Source: Comamonadaceae bacterium (GTDB lineage Bacteria > Pseudomonadota > Gammaproteobacteria > Burkholderiales > Burkholderiaceae_C). From it: a stretch of DNA of 32,247 nt. A model generated the notes under the pieces. That model did not search any database, had not been told where the DNA came from, and saw nothing but the letters and a program-made list of their open reading frames with translations. Position numbers and translations under genes: made by a program. The stretch lies in assembly GCA_947450895.1 (NCBI GenBank), contig CANFWT010000031.1, forward strand, positions 1 through 32,247. The letters run 5' to 3'. Position 1 is the stretch's first letter; each line of letters begins with the position of its first letter. Of the stretch, positions 18,270-26,003 are shown one piece after another.

Positions 18270-18398
18270 CTAGAAGCAAAGCGACTCGATGCAAGCGCGT
18301 CCGCCCACAGGCGCTGCCCTTGTAAACTCGCGGCCTCCCACACCAGCGTGTCCGGCGCCGTGGGGGATTCACAGTCCCGGGCCATGTAGAGGAATACC

Positions 18399-18494
18399 AT
18401 GTACAAAAACCTCGCTGCGATGGCCGTCGCCCAGTTGGCGCCCGTCCGCGAAACCCCAAGCCGCGCCGCGCGTTCTGTCTGGCCGGCGCCATGA
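18399..18494 (+). CDS. 31-codon leader ORF overlapping queE
   Basis: A short frame beginning MYKNLAAMAVAQLAP has a good GAGGA ribosome site about 6 bases before ATG 18399. Its stop overlaps the queE start exactly as ATGA (18491-18494). queE itself has no visible ribosome site (the preceding bases are GGCCGGCGCC), so queE translation probably depends on termination of this ORF. The peptide is of no recognised family. Confidence 0.5.
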   Translation: MYKNLAAMAVAQLAPVRETPSRAARSVWPAP

Positions 18495-19135
18495 GCTACC
18501 AAGTCAAGGAAATTTTCTACACGCTGCAAGGCGAAGGCGCCAATGCCGGCAAGCCTGCGGTGTTTTGCCGCTTTGCCGGCTGCAATCTGTGGTCGGGCCG
18601 CGAACAAGACCGGGCGGCGGCGGTCTGCCAGTTTTGCGATACCGACTTTGTGGGCACCGACGGCACGCTGGGCGGCCGGTTCGAGACCGCGCCAGCCCTG
18701 GCGGCGCAGATTGCCGCCCTCTGGCCGGTGGCCGACCACGCGCACCGCTTTGTGGTGCTGACCGGTGGCGAACCCTTGCTGCAAGTTGACGCTGCGCTGG
18801 TAGAGGCGCTGCACGCACAAGGTTTCAAAATCGCTGTTGAGACCAATGGCAGCCTGGCCGCGCCTGAGGGCATTGACTGGATTTGCGTCAGCCCGAAGGC
18901 CGGTGCGCCCTGGGTGCAGCGCGCGGGCCAGGAGCTCAAGCTGGTGTGGCCGCAGGCGGGTTTTGGCCTGGACGACCTGCAGACCATGCAGGCCTTGGCG
19001 TTTGAACACCACCATTTGCAGCCGCTGGACGACATTTTGCGCGCCAAAAATACCGAGATTTGCATCACCCTGTGCTTGCAACACCCGGCATGGAAACTCA
19101 GTCTGCAAACCCACAAAATGACGGGCATCCGATGA
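18491..19135 (+). CDS. queE: 7-carboxy-7-deazaguanine synthase (radical SAM)
   Basis: This 214-residue enzyme converts 6-carboxytetrahydropterin to 7-carboxy-7-deazaguanine in queuosine (preQ0) synthesis. It opens with the substrate motif EIFYTLQGEGANAGKPAVF. The 4Fe-4S ligands are Cys31, Cys46 and Cys49, a CX14CX2C spacing instead of the classical CX3CX2C; this variant is known from Burkholderia QueE. LTGGEPLLQ and VETNGS are SAM-binding motifs, and VSPKAG follows. It begins in an ATGA overlap with a 31-codon leader ORF and ends in an ATGA overlap with queD, so the genes are translationally coupled. Confidence 0.95.
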   Translation: MSYQVKEIFYTLQGEGANAGKPAVFCRFAGCNLWSGREQDRAAAVCQFCDTDFVGTDGTLGGRFETAPALAAQIAALWPVADHAHRFVVLTGGEPLLQVDAALVEALHAQGFKIAVETNGSLAAPEGIDWICVSPKAGAPWVQRAGQELKLVWPQAGFGLDDLQTMQALAFEHHHLQPLDDILRAKNTEICITLCLQHPAWKLSLQTHKMTGIR

Positions 19136-19539
19136 ACCCCGCGCCCACACTTGTGCCCACACCCCTTGCCACGCCCGAATTCCGGGTTAGCCAAAAGTTC
19201 TTTTTTGACGCGGCGCACACCCTGCAGCGCGACATTGAGCGCGAAGGCAGCCTGCGCATCCACGGCCACACCTACTACGCTGAAGTGACGGTGAGCGGGT
19301 CGCGCGACCCGCTCACTGGCATGGTGGTGGATTTGGGGCTGGTGCGCCAGCACATTGAGCAACTGCGTCCGCAGCTCGACCACCGCCTGCTTGACGAGGT
19401 GCCCGACCTGGGGCCTGCCACGCTGGAAAACCTGTGTGCCTTTATTTGGCGCAGCCTGGAGCCTGGACTGCCCGGCCTCTCGCAGGTGCGTGTGTGGCGC
19501 GACTCGGTGGGCGACGGCTGCACCCTGGGGCGCGCCTGA
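19132..19539 (+). CDS. queD: 6-pyruvoyl/6-carboxytetrahydropterin synthase family protein (QueD-like, altered active site)
   Basis: This 135-residue protein is of the PTPS/QueD family, expected to make 6-carboxytetrahydropterin from dihydroneopterin triphosphate for QueE. Zinc ligands are visible as His29 (FFDAAHTL), His44 and His46 (RIHGHTYY), and the Asp-His pair at 83-84 (QLDHRLLDEVP) is kept. However the catalytic Cys found four residues before HGH in E. coli QueD (KCGRLHGH) is Ser40 here (GSLRIHGH), and the late catalytic Glu (VKET) aligns with Arg123 (VWRD). The family is clear; the exact reaction is less so. An upstream in-frame ATG exists at 19060, but ATG 19132 in the ATGA overlap with queE is preferred. 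The stop overlaps the guaD start by one base. Confidence 0.85.
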   Translation: MNPAPTLVPTPLATPEFRVSQKFFFDAAHTLQRDIEREGSLRIHGHTYYAEVTVSGSRDPLTGMVVDLGLVRQHIEQLRPQLDHRLLDEVPDLGPATLENLCAFIWRSLEPGLPGLSQVRVWRDSVGDGCTLGRA

Positions 19540-20897
19540 TGCTGCGGGGCTACCGCGCCAGCCTGCTCTGGTTTGCTGCGCCTGCGCTGGGTGCGCAAGG
19601 CATTCGGTACGAAGAAGACGGCTTATTGGTGGTCGGCCCCAACGCCCAGGGCGCGCAGGTGGTGCAGGCCATTGGCAGTTGGCGCGCACTGTCTGCCCAG
19701 CATTGCCGCTTGCCTGTGGAGCACTTGCCTGGGCGCATCATTGCGCCGGGCTTTGTGGACATGCATGTGCATTTTCCGCAGACCAATGTCATCGGATCGC
19801 CCGCCGACGGCCTGTTGCCCTGGCTGGAGCACTACACCTTCCCCGAAGAGCAGCGTTTCGCAGACCCCGATTACGCCGCCGAGGCCGCCACGTTCTTTGT
19901 GGACGAGCTGCTGCGCAACGGTGTAACCACCGCGCTGGCCTTTGCCACCTCGCACAGCAGCTCCGTCAACGCCTTGTTTGCCCAGGCGCAGGCACGCCAG
20001 ATGCGCATGATCACCGGCCTGTGCCTGATGGACCGCAACGCTCCGGCGGCTTTGCTGAACCAGAGCGGACCGGACACCGATGCCGCAGAACACAGCCTGA
20101 TTGCGTCCGAGGCGCTGATCCAGCGCTGGCACGGGCGGGACCGCCTGGGCTACGCCATTACCCCGCGCTTTGCGCCCACGTCCACCGACGCCCAGTTGCG
20201 CGGCGCAGGTGCGCTGGCTGCGCGCTACCCAGACGTCTGGATCCAGAGCCATGTGGCCGAAAACAAAGACGAAATTGCCTGGGCGCGCACCCTGTTTCCG
20301 CAGTCGCGCAGCTACCTGGCCACGTACGCCGAGTTCGGCCTGATGCGCCAGCGCGCGGTCTACGCCCATTGCATTCATTTCGATGACGAGGACCGGGCGC
20401 TGATGCGTTCTACCGGGGCCGTGGCCGCGATCAGCCCCACCAGCAACTTGTTTCTGGGCAGCGGCTTTTTTGACTATGCGGGTGCTGACCGCGTGGGCTT
20501 TGGCTACGGCCTGGCCAGCGATGTGGGCGGGGGAACCAGCTTTAGTCCGTTTCACACCATGCTGGCGGCGTATTACGTGGGGCGCGAGGGACACTCCAAA
20601 TCGGGCCTGTCGCTAACACCGCAGCACCTGTGGTGGCAGCACACGGCCGGCGCTGCGCAGGCCCTGGGCTTGGGTGGTGTGGTGGGCAATTTGCTGCCCG
20701 GCTGCGAGGCCGACTTTGTGGTGCTCAACCCGGCGGCCACCCCCTTGCTGGCGCGTAAGACCGGGCGGGCGACCTCGCTTGCCGAATTGCTGTTTGCGCT
20801 GATCGTGCTAGGTGACGACCGGTTGGTCGAGCGCACTGTGGTGGCGCAGGCGTCCGCTGCGGCGCTGCACCTTACTGCCCAAAGCGCTTGCGTGTAA
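19539..20897 (+). CDS. guaD: Guanine deaminase
   Basis: This 452-residue amidohydrolase converts guanine to xanthine and ammonia. The zinc site is shown by GFVDMHVHFPQ (His76, His78), IQSHVAEN, VYAHCIHFDDED and the Asp in GLASDVGGGTSFSP; PQTNVIGSPADGLLPWLEHY is a guanine-deaminase signature. Length matches the family. The ATG shares one base with the queD stop (TGATG at 19537-19541), so it is the third gene of a coupled queE-queD-guaD operon, an unusual neighbour set. Its product xanthine is the substrate of XdhAB at the left of the window. The 3' end overlaps the convergent NodJ-type permease gene by 26 bases. Confidence 0.94.
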   Translation: MLRGYRASLLWFAAPALGAQGIRYEEDGLLVVGPNAQGAQVVQAIGSWRALSAQHCRLPVEHLPGRIIAPGFVDMHVHFPQTNVIGSPADGLLPWLEHYTFPEEQRFADPDYAAEAATFFVDELLRNGVTTALAFATSHSSSVNALFAQAQARQMRMITGLCLMDRNAPAALLNQSGPDTDAAEHSLIASEALIQRWHGRDRLGYAITPRFAPTSTDAQLRGAGALAARYPDVWIQSHVAENKDEIAWARTLFPQSRSYLATYAEFGLMRQRAVYAHCIHFDDEDRALMRSTGAVAAISPTSNLFLGSGFFDYAGADRVGFGYGLASDVGGGTSFSPFHTMLAAYYVGREGHSKSGLSLTPQHLWWQHTAGAAQALGLGGVVGNLLPGCEADFVVLNPAATPLLARKTGRATSLAELLFALIVLGDDRLVERTVVAQASAAALHLTAQSACV

Positions 20898-21705
20898 GTG
20901 CCAGCGCCACCCAAAACGACACCGCCGCATAGGCCACCAGCACCCCGCCATGGTGCAGCACATCGCGCGGCCACTGGTCCATGAACAAGGGCCGTACCAG
21001 CGCCACGGCGTTGGACAGCGGAAGCCAGTCCGCCACCAGGCGCACCACCGCAGGCAGCTGGTCCAAGGGGAAGAACACGCCGCTCAAAAACATGGTGGGC
21101 GTCAAAAACAGCGTGAAGTAGTAGGTGAAGAAGTCGTAGCCCTTGGCCAGGGCGTTGAACACCAGCGCCATCGAGCTAAAGGTGATGCCCACGCCCAGCA
21201 AAATGGGCCAGGCCACCAGCAGTTTGGGGCTATGGCTGATGCCCAGGCCCAGCATCACGCCCAAAATCGCGGTCACGGTGAACAGTGCCTTGAAGGCCGC
21301 CCAGAGCATTTCGGCCAGCACGATGTCGTCCAGGCCCACGGGCGCATTCATGATGCCGTCCCAGGTTTTTTGCACGTGCATGCGTGAAAAGGCCGAATAC
21401 AGCGCCTCAAACGAGGCCGCGTTCATGGCGCTCATGCAAATCGAGCCGCTGGCCAAAAACAAGATGTACGGCACTGGCTGGCCTTCTACGGTGATCTTGC
21501 CCACCAACGCGCCCATGCCGTAGCCAAAGGCCACCAGCCACATCAGCGGCTCGGCAATATTGCCCAGCAGGCTGGGAATGGCCAACTTGCGCCAGACCAG
21601 CAGATTGCGCAAAAAAACCGGCCAAAAGCGCAGGCTCAGGCGCGGCGCACGCCAGCGGTTTTGGGCCTGGGGCGGGTGGGCGATGGCGAGTGGGGGCGTA
21701 GTCAT
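20872..21705 (-). CDS. ABC-2 type transporter permease (NodJ-like)
   Basis: This 277-residue inner-membrane protein belongs to the ABC-2 (NodJ) exporter permease family. It has about six hydrophobic segments, with SLLGNIAEPLMWLVAFGYGMG, YILFLASGSICMSAMNAASF, MFLSGVFFPLDQLPAVVR and LPLSNAVALVRPLF as family motifs. It follows the matching ATPase gene by one base (TGA-T-ATG), so the two are coupled and form one exporter. In rhizobia NodIJ exports lipochitin oligosaccharides; in free-living betaproteobacteria the substrate of NodIJ-like pairs is unknown, and no other nod genes are present. Confidence 0.9.
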   Translation of the reverse strand: MTTPPLAIAHPPQAQNRWRAPRLSLRFWPVFLRNLLVWRKLAIPSLLGNIAEPLMWLVAFGYGMGALVGKITVEGQPVPYILFLASGSICMSAMNAASFEALYSAFSRMHVQKTWDGIMNAPVGLDDIVLAEMLWAAFKALFTVTAILGVMLGLGISHSPKLLVAWPILLGVGITFSSMALVFNALAKGYDFFTYYFTLFLTPTMFLSGVFFPLDQLPAVVRLVADWLPLSNAVALVRPLFMDQWPRDVLHHGGVLVAYAAVSFWVALALTRKRFGQ

Positions 21706-21706
21706 A

Positions 21707-22645
21707 TCAGGCGTCCTCGCGGATCTGGCGTCCGGTCAATTTCAAAAACAGGTCTTCCAGGTTGGCCGGGCGGTGCAGGGTGCGAAGTTGCGGGTACGCG
21801 TGCAGCGCCTGCAGCAGCGCGGCGGCATCGCGGGTGTAGAAAAAAACCGTCTCGCCGCTCACTTCCACCCGGCTGGCATGCGCACGCAACGGGCTGTCAG
21901 CCAGCGCCAGGGCGCCTACGCCGTAGACCTCCACCACATCGGGCTCCAGGTACTTGGCGATCAGGTCGCGCGGTTTGCCTTCGGCAATCTTTTTGCCGTG
22001 GTCCAGCACCAAGAGGCGCGAGCACAGGCGCTCGGCCTCGTCCATAAAGTGGGTGGTCAGCAGAATGGATTTACCCTGCTGCAGCAGCAATTGCAGCCGC
22101 TCCCACATCAGGTGGCGGGCCTGCGGGTCCAGGCCGGTGGTGGGTTCGTCCAGCAGCAGCAGCTTGGGGTCGTTGACCAGGGCGCGTGCCAGGCTCAGGC
22201 GCCGCTTCATGCCGCCCGAGAGTTCGCCGGGTTTGGCCTTGGCTTTGCTCGTTAAAGATGCAAATTCCAGCAGCGCCGGAATGCGCTTTTTGATCTCTGC
22301 GTCCTTCAGGCCGAAATAGCGGCCGTAGACCAGCAGGTTTTCCGCACAGTTGAAGTCGGGGTCCAAGGTGTCGAGCTGGGTCACCACGCCCAGTTGCGCC
22401 TTGATCGCCAGCGCGTCCACCGGCATGTGCAGGTCCAGGGCGGTAATGGTGCCCGCGTCGGGCACGGTCAGCCCCAAGCACATGCGGATGGTGGTGGTTT
22501 TGCCCGCGCCGTTGGGGCCAATCACGCCCAGGCATTCGCCAGGGGCAATCTCAAAGGACAAGTCCTGGACAACGTCGGTGTCGCCGTAGCGCTTGGTCAG
22601 GTGCTGAACCTGGAACAGCGGGGGAGGAGAAGGGTGCAAATTCAT
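21707..22645 (-). CDS. ABC transporter ATP-binding protein (NodI-like)
   Basis: This 312-residue ATPase energises the NodJ-like exporter. Motifs are Walker A GPNGAGKT (43-50), signature ELSGGMKRRLSLARAL, Walker B LLLLDEPTTGLDPQAR and the switch His in LLTTHFMDEAERLC. A C-terminal domain of about 90 residues, as in NodI and other drug/lipid exporters, ends in NLEDLFLKLTGRQ. The open frame continues upstream to 22879, but ATG 22645 fits the family start; its ribosome site is weak. It lies 47 bases after amn on the same strand, so an amn-nodI-nodJ-like transcript is possible though the functions look unrelated. Confidence 0.9.
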   Translation of the reverse strand: MNLHPSPPPLFQVQHLTKRYGDTDVVQDLSFEIAPGECLGVIGPNGAGKTTTIRMCLGLTVPDAGTITALDLHMPVDALAIKAQLGVVTQLDTLDPDFNCAENLLVYGRYFGLKDAEIKKRIPALLEFASLTSKAKAKPGELSGGMKRRLSLARALVNDPKLLLLDEPTTGLDPQARHLMWERLQLLLQQGKSILLTTHFMDEAERLCSRLLVLDHGKKIAEGKPRDLIAKYLEPDVVEVYGVGALALADSPLRAHASRVEVSGETVFFYTRDAAALLQALHAYPQLRTLHRPANLEDLFLKLTGRQIREDA

Positions 22646-22692
22646 CAAGGCATTGTCGCGGAAGTCTGCCCGGTGCTGCCCGCCGCCTGCGC

Positions 22693-24198
22693 CTATTGAA
22701 ACGCCACTTCCGCAAAGCTGCGCAGCTTGCGGCTGTGCAACTGGTCTTGCCCACGCTGGCGCAGCAGCTCCACGGCGCGCATGCCGATGCGCAGGTGCTG
22801 GTCCACGCGTTCGCGGTAAAAGTGGTTGGCCATGCCCGGGAGTTTGATCTCGCCGTGCAGCGGCTTGTCGCTCACGCACAAAAGCGTTCCGTAGGGCACC
22901 CGAAAGCGAAAACCATTGGCGGCGATGGTTGCGCTCTCCATGTCCAGCGCCACAGCGCGGCTTTGGCTAAAGCGGCGCTGTGGCTGGTTGTTGGGCAGCA
23001 GTTCCCAGTTGCGGTTGTCGGTGCTGGCCACGGTGCCGGTGCGCAAAATGCTTTTCAGCGCCGCGCCTTGCAAGCCCGTCACGTCGGCAACCGCTTGTTC
23101 CAAAGCCACCTGGATTTCGGCCAGCGCCGGAATCGGCACCCACAGCGGCAGTTCTTCGTCCAGCACATGGTCTTCGCGCACATAGCCGTGCGCCAGCACA
23201 TAGTCGCCCAGCTGCTGGGTGTTGCGCAAGCCGGCGCAGTGGCCCAGCATCATCCAGGCGTGGGGCCGCAGTACGGCAATGTGGTCGGTGATGTTTTTGG
23301 CGTTGGCCGGGCCCACGCCAATATTGACCATGGTGATGCCGCTGCGGTCCGCACGCACCAGGTGGTAGCCCGGCATTTGCGGAAGGCGGGGTGGGCTGCT
23401 TCCGTGGCTGGCGGGCGCGGCGTGCGGCGCGCTGGCGCGGTGGGTAACCAGGTTGCCCGGCTCCACAAAAGCAATATAGGGGCTGGCCGGGTCCGCCATG
23501 GCGGCGCGGCCCAGGGCGATGAATTCGTCGATATAGAACTGGTAGTTGGTAAACAGCACAAAGTTCTGAAAGTGCTCCGGCAGCGTGCCGGTGTAATGGC
23601 GCAGGCGGTGCAGCGAATAGTCCACACGCGGCGCGGTAAACAGCGACAGGGGCTGCGGCTCGCCCGCGCGCGGCTCAAACGTGCCGTTGGCAATACCGTC
23701 GTCCATGGCGGCCAGATCGGGCAGGTCAAACACATCGCGCATGCGGGCGCGGCGCGGGGCGTCCATAGTGCCCTCAATATGGTCGTTCTCGGCAAACGAA
23801 AAATGCACGGGAATAGGCTGCGAGCTGGTGCCGATCTCCAGCTCCACGCCGTGGTTGTGCAGCAGCAGCGCAAACTGGTGGCGGTAGTAGCTGTGAAACA
23901 GGTCGGGGCGCGTGAGCGTGGTCTCAAAGCGGCCCGGCCCTGCCACAAAACCGTAGCTCAGGCCCGCGCCCTCGGGGTGGCCCCTACGCGAGACGGTTTC
24001 GGTCTGTATGCGCACCAGCGGGTAGCAGGCGCGCACATGGGTGTCCAGGTCCTCTCCGGCCACAAAGCGCTGCATGCATTCACGCAAGTGGGCAATGCTG
24101 GCCTCGTAAATGCGCTGCACCTGCGCCAGCGCCGCGTCGGCGTCGCTAAAGCGCATGGGCGCGATGAAGGGGGGGAGGTGGGGGCGGGGGAGGGACAT
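22693..24198 (-). CDS. amn: AMP nucleosidase
   Basis: This 501-residue protein hydrolyses AMP to adenine and ribose 5-phosphate. The N-terminal AMP-nucleosidase domain has FETTLTRPDLFHSYYRHQF and PVHFSFAENDHIEG. The C-terminal phosphorylase-fold domain has MVNIGVGPANAKNITDH, AWMMLGHCAGLRNTQ, VALDMESATIAANGF and LCVSDKPLHGEIK, with the Met-Glu and Asp residues typical of the nucleosidase active site. Length matches the family. No clear ribosome site precedes the ATG; a GGCAC-GTGCC dyad (24199-24212) lies immediately upstream and could affect initiation. It is divergent from the AAA/DUF4143 gene and links to the purine theme of the window. Confidence 0.95.
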   Translation of the reverse strand: MSLPRPHLPPFIAPMRFSDADAALAQVQRIYEASIAHLRECMQRFVAGEDLDTHVRACYPLVRIQTETVSRRGHPEGAGLSYGFVAGPGRFETTLTRPDLFHSYYRHQFALLLHNHGVELEIGTSSQPIPVHFSFAENDHIEGTMDAPRRARMRDVFDLPDLAAMDDGIANGTFEPRAGEPQPLSLFTAPRVDYSLHRLRHYTGTLPEHFQNFVLFTNYQFYIDEFIALGRAAMADPASPYIAFVEPGNLVTHRASAPHAAPASHGSSPPRLPQMPGYHLVRADRSGITMVNIGVGPANAKNITDHIAVLRPHAWMMLGHCAGLRNTQQLGDYVLAHGYVREDHVLDEELPLWVPIPALAEIQVALEQAVADVTGLQGAALKSILRTGTVASTDNRNWELLPNNQPQRRFSQSRAVALDMESATIAANGFRFRVPYGTLLCVSDKPLHGEIKLPGMANHFYRERVDQHLRIGMRAVELLRQRGQDQLHSRKLRSFAEVAFQ

Positions 24199-24226
24199 GG
24201 CACCATTGTGCCGGGAAGGCTAAAAT

Positions 24227-24259
24227 TTGCAAATCGAAAATTCAAAATTTGATTTGCAA
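24227..24259. promoter_or_regulatory. AT-rich inverted repeat at the AAA/DUF4143 gene start
   Basis: TTGCAAATC (24227-24235) and GATTTGCAA (24251-24259) form a perfect 9-bp inverted repeat with a 15-base AT-rich centre; AAAATTTG also recurs directly. The right arm ends on the first base of the start codon at 24259. In this GC-rich surrounding it stands out and could be an autoregulatory operator or the promoter/-10 region of a nearly leaderless gene. Confidence 0.5.
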
Positions 24260-25422
24260 TGATATTGCGTAACGCGGCGGAAACACTGGCCCGCCTGTCC
24301 AAAGGCTTCCCGATTTTGGCCATTACCGGGCCGCGCCAGGCCGGAAAAACCACGCTTGCCAAGCTGGTGTTCAGCGACAAGCCCTATGTCTCGCTGGAAA
24401 ACCCCGATGAGCGTGAATTTGCGCACAGCGACCCCAAACGTTTCTTGGCCCGCTTTCCCCAGGGTGCGGTTTTGGACGAGCTTCAGCGCTGCCCGCAATT
24501 GTTGTCGTGGCTGCAAGGCTGGGTGGACGAGCGGGGCGCAATGGGCGACTTTGTGCTGACTGCTTCGACGCAATTCGACTTGCTGGCCGGCATCACACAA
24601 TCGCTGGCAGGCCGCGTGGGGCGGGTCGAACTCTTGCCTTTGGGCGTGGCCGAGCTCAGCGCCGCAGGCCAGTTGCCCGAAACCATGGGCCACATGCTCT
24701 TCAAGGGCGGCTACCCCGCTTTGTACGACCGACAAGTCAGCCCGCAAGACTGGTTTGGCAACTACATCGCCACCTATGTGGAGCGCGATGTCCGCCAGCT
24801 CATCGCCGTTCGCGACCTGGGGCAGTTTCAGACCTTCGTCAAAATGTGCGCCGCCCGAACAGGCCAATTGCTCAACCTGGCTTCGTTGGGGGCCGATTGC
24901 GGCATCAGCGCCGTTACCGCCCGCCAGTGGCTCAGCGTGCTGGAGACCAGCTACATCGTCACCCTGCTGCGCCCGCACCACCGCAACTTTGGCAAACGCT
25001 TGGTCAAAACCCCCAAGCTGTATTTTCTGGACGCCGGCCTTGCGGCCTGGCTGCTGGGCATCCGCACCCCAGAAACCCTGGAGACCCACGCCGCGCGCGG
25101 CGCACTGTTTGAAACCTGGGTGGTTAGCGAACTCTACAAACAGCGGCTCAACGCCGGCCAGCCGCTGGACCTGTACTTTTGGCGCGACAGCACCGGCTAC
25201 GAGGTCGATCTCCTCATCCAGACCGCCGCAGGCCTGAAACCAGTGGAAATCAAGTCCGGCAGCACCTACGCCCCCGACTGGACGGACGGCCTCAAAAAGT
25301 GGCAAGCGCTCGCCGGGGCCGAAAGCCTGAAACCCGCCCTGGTGTACGGCGGCGCGCAGAGCTATGAGCGCGAGGGGCTGGACGTTTGGGGGTGGCGGGA
25401 TGTGGCTTTGAGCGGCGTTTGA
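24259..25422 (+). CDS. AAA-family ATPase with DUF4143 C-terminal domain
   Basis: This 387-residue protein has an N-terminal AAA_14 P-loop domain with Walker A GPRQAGKT (24-31), Walker B VLDELQ (71-76) and a sensor-like LTAST. A C-terminal DUF4143 region follows with KGGYPALYDR, YVERDVRQL, KLYFLDAGLAAWLLG and HAARGALFETWVVSELYK. Near the end, EVDLL (315-319) and VEIKSG (EIK at 330-332) resemble the PD-(D/E)XK nuclease-like pattern seen in this family. Function is unknown; these genes are common, mobile and often found singly in genomes next to toxin-antitoxin genes. No ribosome site is visible, and translation starts inside an inverted repeat. The orphan antitoxin gene lies downstream on the other strand. 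Confidence 0.88.
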   Translation: MILRNAAETLARLSKGFPILAITGPRQAGKTTLAKLVFSDKPYVSLENPDEREFAHSDPKRFLARFPQGAVLDELQRCPQLLSWLQGWVDERGAMGDFVLTASTQFDLLAGITQSLAGRVGRVELLPLGVAELSAAGQLPETMGHMLFKGGYPALYDRQVSPQDWFGNYIATYVERDVRQLIAVRDLGQFQTFVKMCAARTGQLLNLASLGADCGISAVTARQWLSVLETSYIVTLLRPHHRNFGKRLVKTPKLYFLDAGLAAWLLGIRTPETLETHAARGALFETWVVSELYKQRLNAGQPLDLYFWRDSTGYEVDLLIQTAAGLKPVEIKSGSTYAPDWTDGLKKWQALAGAESLKPALVYGGAQSYEREGLDVWGWRDVALSGV

Positions 25423-25591
25423 CGGCACATCGCTGGGCAAGGGATATTGGTCGAAGCGGTGGCAGTTAGCACCTGGGGCACATGGGGGCACTTGGGGGCA
25501 ATACGCCTTCGCTGCTACCCTGCACGCGCTTTTGCAAGGGTTCGGCGCAGAACAGAGTACTTCGTGCCATGAGCCTGCGGGCTGCTTCTGC
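25423..25591. other. Gap downstream of the orphan antitoxin; no toxin gene seen
   Basis: In this family the antitoxin gene is normally followed by a PIN-domain toxin gene of about 400 bases. Here only about 170 bases remain before the AAA/DUF4143 gene. The only frame is a 34-codon minus-strand ORF (ATG 25570 to a TAA at 25466), whose CAEPLQKR stretch faintly recalls the SEDLQ motif near the end of PIN toxins. G-rich near-repeats (GGGGCACATGGGGGCA) lie at about 25476-25500. The toxin has probably been deleted. Confidence 0.35.
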
Positions 25592-25816
25592 TTATCGCCT
25601 GCTGGCGGTGTCGCGGTCGAAATGCCAGCCTTCGAGTTTGGCTGTGGAAGCCAGACAGCGCGCTTCAAACCGGTCCCACTGCTGGTTACGGCGCGAGCTA
25701 CCAGCGAGCTGCTCCAGGTAATCGCTCAAAACCTGATGAAGGGTCTTGCCCATCTGTTTCGCGGCCAGGCTAGCGCGTTGCGCTAGTTGTTCATCGACAG
25801 ACACGGTGATGTTCAT
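25592..25816 (-). CDS. Antitoxin-like protein (VapB/ribbon-helix-helix type), orphan
   Basis: This 74-residue protein starts MNITVSVDEQLAQRA, then MGKTLHQVLSDYLEQLAG, the strand-helix-helix pattern of a ribbon-helix-helix DNA-binding antitoxin. The C-terminal tail (about residues 45-74, with WDRFEARCLAS and GWHFDRD) would normally wrap around a PIN-domain VapC toxin. GGAG lies 8 bases before the ATG. No full toxin gene follows, so this appears to be an orphan left by deletion or kept as a regulator. It lies between two other accessory genes. Confidence 0.75.
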   Translation of the reverse strand: MNITVSVDEQLAQRASLAAKQMGKTLHQVLSDYLEQLAGSSRRNQQWDRFEARCLASTAKLEGWHFDRDTASRR

Positions 25817-26003
25817 GCGGGTTCTCCAAGTTCGTGGCTATTGTGTGCGACCAAATGCTGAGGGTCAAAGCACAGGCGCGCACTTTCAACGATTGCGGGC
25901 GGCAGCGCTCAAGGGAAGCTGCATTGCCGACAGCCCCGAATTGCTTGTCAAAAAAATAGGTATAACCGCAGTTTTGTCCATAAGCACTTAAGGAGGAACT
26001 CGC

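Noticed and set aside
18176..18490. preQ1 riboswitch upstream of queE
   Set aside because: No preQ1-I or preQ1-II consensus was visible; the leader ORF better explains the layout.
20872..22645. Nodulation (nodIJ) role for the ABC exporter
   Set aside because: No other nod genes are present; NodIJ-like pairs are widespread in free-living betaproteobacteria with unknown substrate.
22696..24252. Plus-strand open frame of 518 codons
   Set aside because: Antisense to amn; His- and Val-rich low-complexity product without domains.
24220..25668. Minus-strand open frame of 482 codons
   Set aside because: Antisense to the AAA/DUF4143 gene, which has clear Walker motifs; no recognisable protein on the other strand.
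25817..26003. LexA box upstream of dinD
   Set aside because: No CTGT-N8-ACAG or close variant was seen, so SOS control cannot be claimed from sequence.
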